Source of the DNA: Limnochordia bacterium
GTDB taxonomy: Bacteria; Bacillota; Limnochordia; Darwinibacteriales; SLO01
NCBI GenBank assembly: GCA_007132635.1
Contig: SLOG01000226.1
Location: 1-5,567 of the forward strand
Length of the DNA stretch: 5,567 bases
Reading direction: 5' to 3'
Shown here: positions 5,032 to 5,567 of the stretch, one piece after another
Position numbering within the stretch: the first letter of the stretch is position 1
Layout of the letters: each line of letters begins with the position of its first letter
The notes under the pieces: model-generated
The model's database searches: none
Seen by the model: only the letters and a program-made list of their open reading frames with translations
What the model was told of the DNA's origin: nothing
Program-made: the position numbers and the translations under genes

Positions 5032-5567
5032 GTGACAATAGTTATTACCACAGTGAGTGTGTCAGTCATCGCTACGATGCTGGCCGCTCTCGTTGTTCTT
5101 GCTGACAGGTTCCTAAACGACTATGGAGAATGCACGATCGATGTAAATGACGGTACGCGTGCTTTCCAAGTAAACGGCGGATCGACTCTGCTTAACACAT
5201 TAGCTTCGCAGCGGATATTTGTGTCTTCGGCGTGTGGCGGCAAAGCCACCTGTGGTCTTTGCAAGGTTCAGCTTATGGAGGACGTTGGCCCTGTGCTGCC
5301 AACGGAAGAACCATATTTGACAGACGAGGACATCGAAAAAGGCGTCCGACTGTCTTGCCAGGTAAAGGTAAAAAAGGATCTCAAACTGTACATCCCAGAG
5401 GAACTCTTTAATGTCAAACAGTACAAAGCGACCATACAAAGGATCACGCAGATGACCCATGACATTAAAGAGTTTAGTTTCTCTCTTGAGGGACCTGAGC
5501 CTCTAGGCTTCAAAGCGGGCCAGTATGTCCAAATCGACTCGAAACCCTATGACTCGATACAGGACGA
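5032..5567 (+). CDS. nqrF: Na+-NQR subunit F, NADH-oxidising flavo-iron-sulphur subunit (5' part)
   Basis: The first 178 codons are present; the gene runs off the window end. It begins with GTG, giving a membrane anchor at about 3-25. Next comes a plant-type ferredoxin domain (about 33-122) with all four 2Fe-2S ligands: C68, C74, C77 in ACGGKATCGLC and C109 in RLSCQV. After it begins the FAD domain (from about 130), with FKAGQYVQID at 160-169. The flavin RxYS motif and the NADH-binding part lie beyond the window. Similarity to NqrF continues through LPTE at 89-92 and IPEELFNVKQ at 121-130. It is the entry site of the pump: NADH to FAD to 2Fe-2S. Related oxygenase reductases share this domain order but lack the N-terminal anchor. 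It is in the same direction as nqrB-E, separated by the repeat. Confidence 0.93.
   Translation, partial: MTIVITTVSVSVIATMLAALVVLADRFLNDYGECTIDVNDGTRAFQVNGGSTLLNTLASQRIFVSSACGGKATCGLCKVQLMEDVGPVLPTEEPYLTDEDIEKGVRLSCQVKVKKDLKLYIPEELFNVKQYKATIQRITQMTHDIKEFSFSLEGPEPLGFKAGQYVQIDSKPYDSIQD

Noticed and set aside
5200..5513. Two minus-strand ORFs opposite nqrF
   Set aside because: They are the antisense of the conserved ferredoxin domain of nqrF and have no start signals or domain similarity.
2050..5567. Rnf (ferredoxin:NAD) operon instead of Nqr
   Set aside because: The CS rather than CP pattern in subunits D and E and an NqrF-type ferredoxin-flavoprotein subunit, with no RnfB or RnfC, argue for Nqr.

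Overview
The window comes from a bacterium and centres on a respiratory sodium-pump operon of the Na+-translocating NADH:quinone oxidoreductase (Na+-NQR) type. Strong AGGAGG-type ribosome binding sites, several GTG/TTG starts, a rubrerythrin-like di-iron protein and a B12-binding domain of the CarH/methyltransferase type would fit an anaerobic or microaerophilic bacterium, perhaps a Gram-positive. The sequence alone does not fix the taxon.

Layout: 1-118 is an almost complete copy of a ~120-bp palindromic repeat. 260-730 (+) encodes a stand-alone ferritin-like/rubrerythrin-type protein, followed by a hairpin terminator at 746-781. Converging on it from the minus strand are a truncated or frameshifted B12-binding protein (1273-830) and, directly upstream of that, a NarL/LuxR-type response regulator (1949-1296). 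A 100-bp divergent intergenic region carrying a perfect 13-bp palindrome separates the regulator from the plus-strand operon nqrB (TTG start 2050), nqrC, nqrD, nqrE and nqrF, the last cut by the window end. The first three genes are joined by ATGA overlaps; nqrE has its own strong Shine-Dalgarno 52 bp after nqrD.

A second copy of the palindromic repeat, in the opposite orientation, sits between nqrE and nqrF (4895-5014), with CTAG on both sides. The right-hand CTAG forms part of the nqrF ribosome binding site. The two copies differ at 19 of 118 positions by hand count, and two base pairs of the central hairpin have changed on both strands in a compensating way. They look like members of a small non-coding mobile or structured element family.

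Working model: NqrF would take electrons from NADH through FAD and a 2Fe-2S cluster, pass them through the NqrD/NqrE membrane iron-sulphur site and the covalent FMNs of NqrC and NqrB, and drive Na+ export. No nqrA precedes nqrB, where it stands in classical operons, so the complex is either NqrA-less or NqrA is encoded elsewhere. The divergent response regulator is a plausible controller. No histidine kinase is visible.
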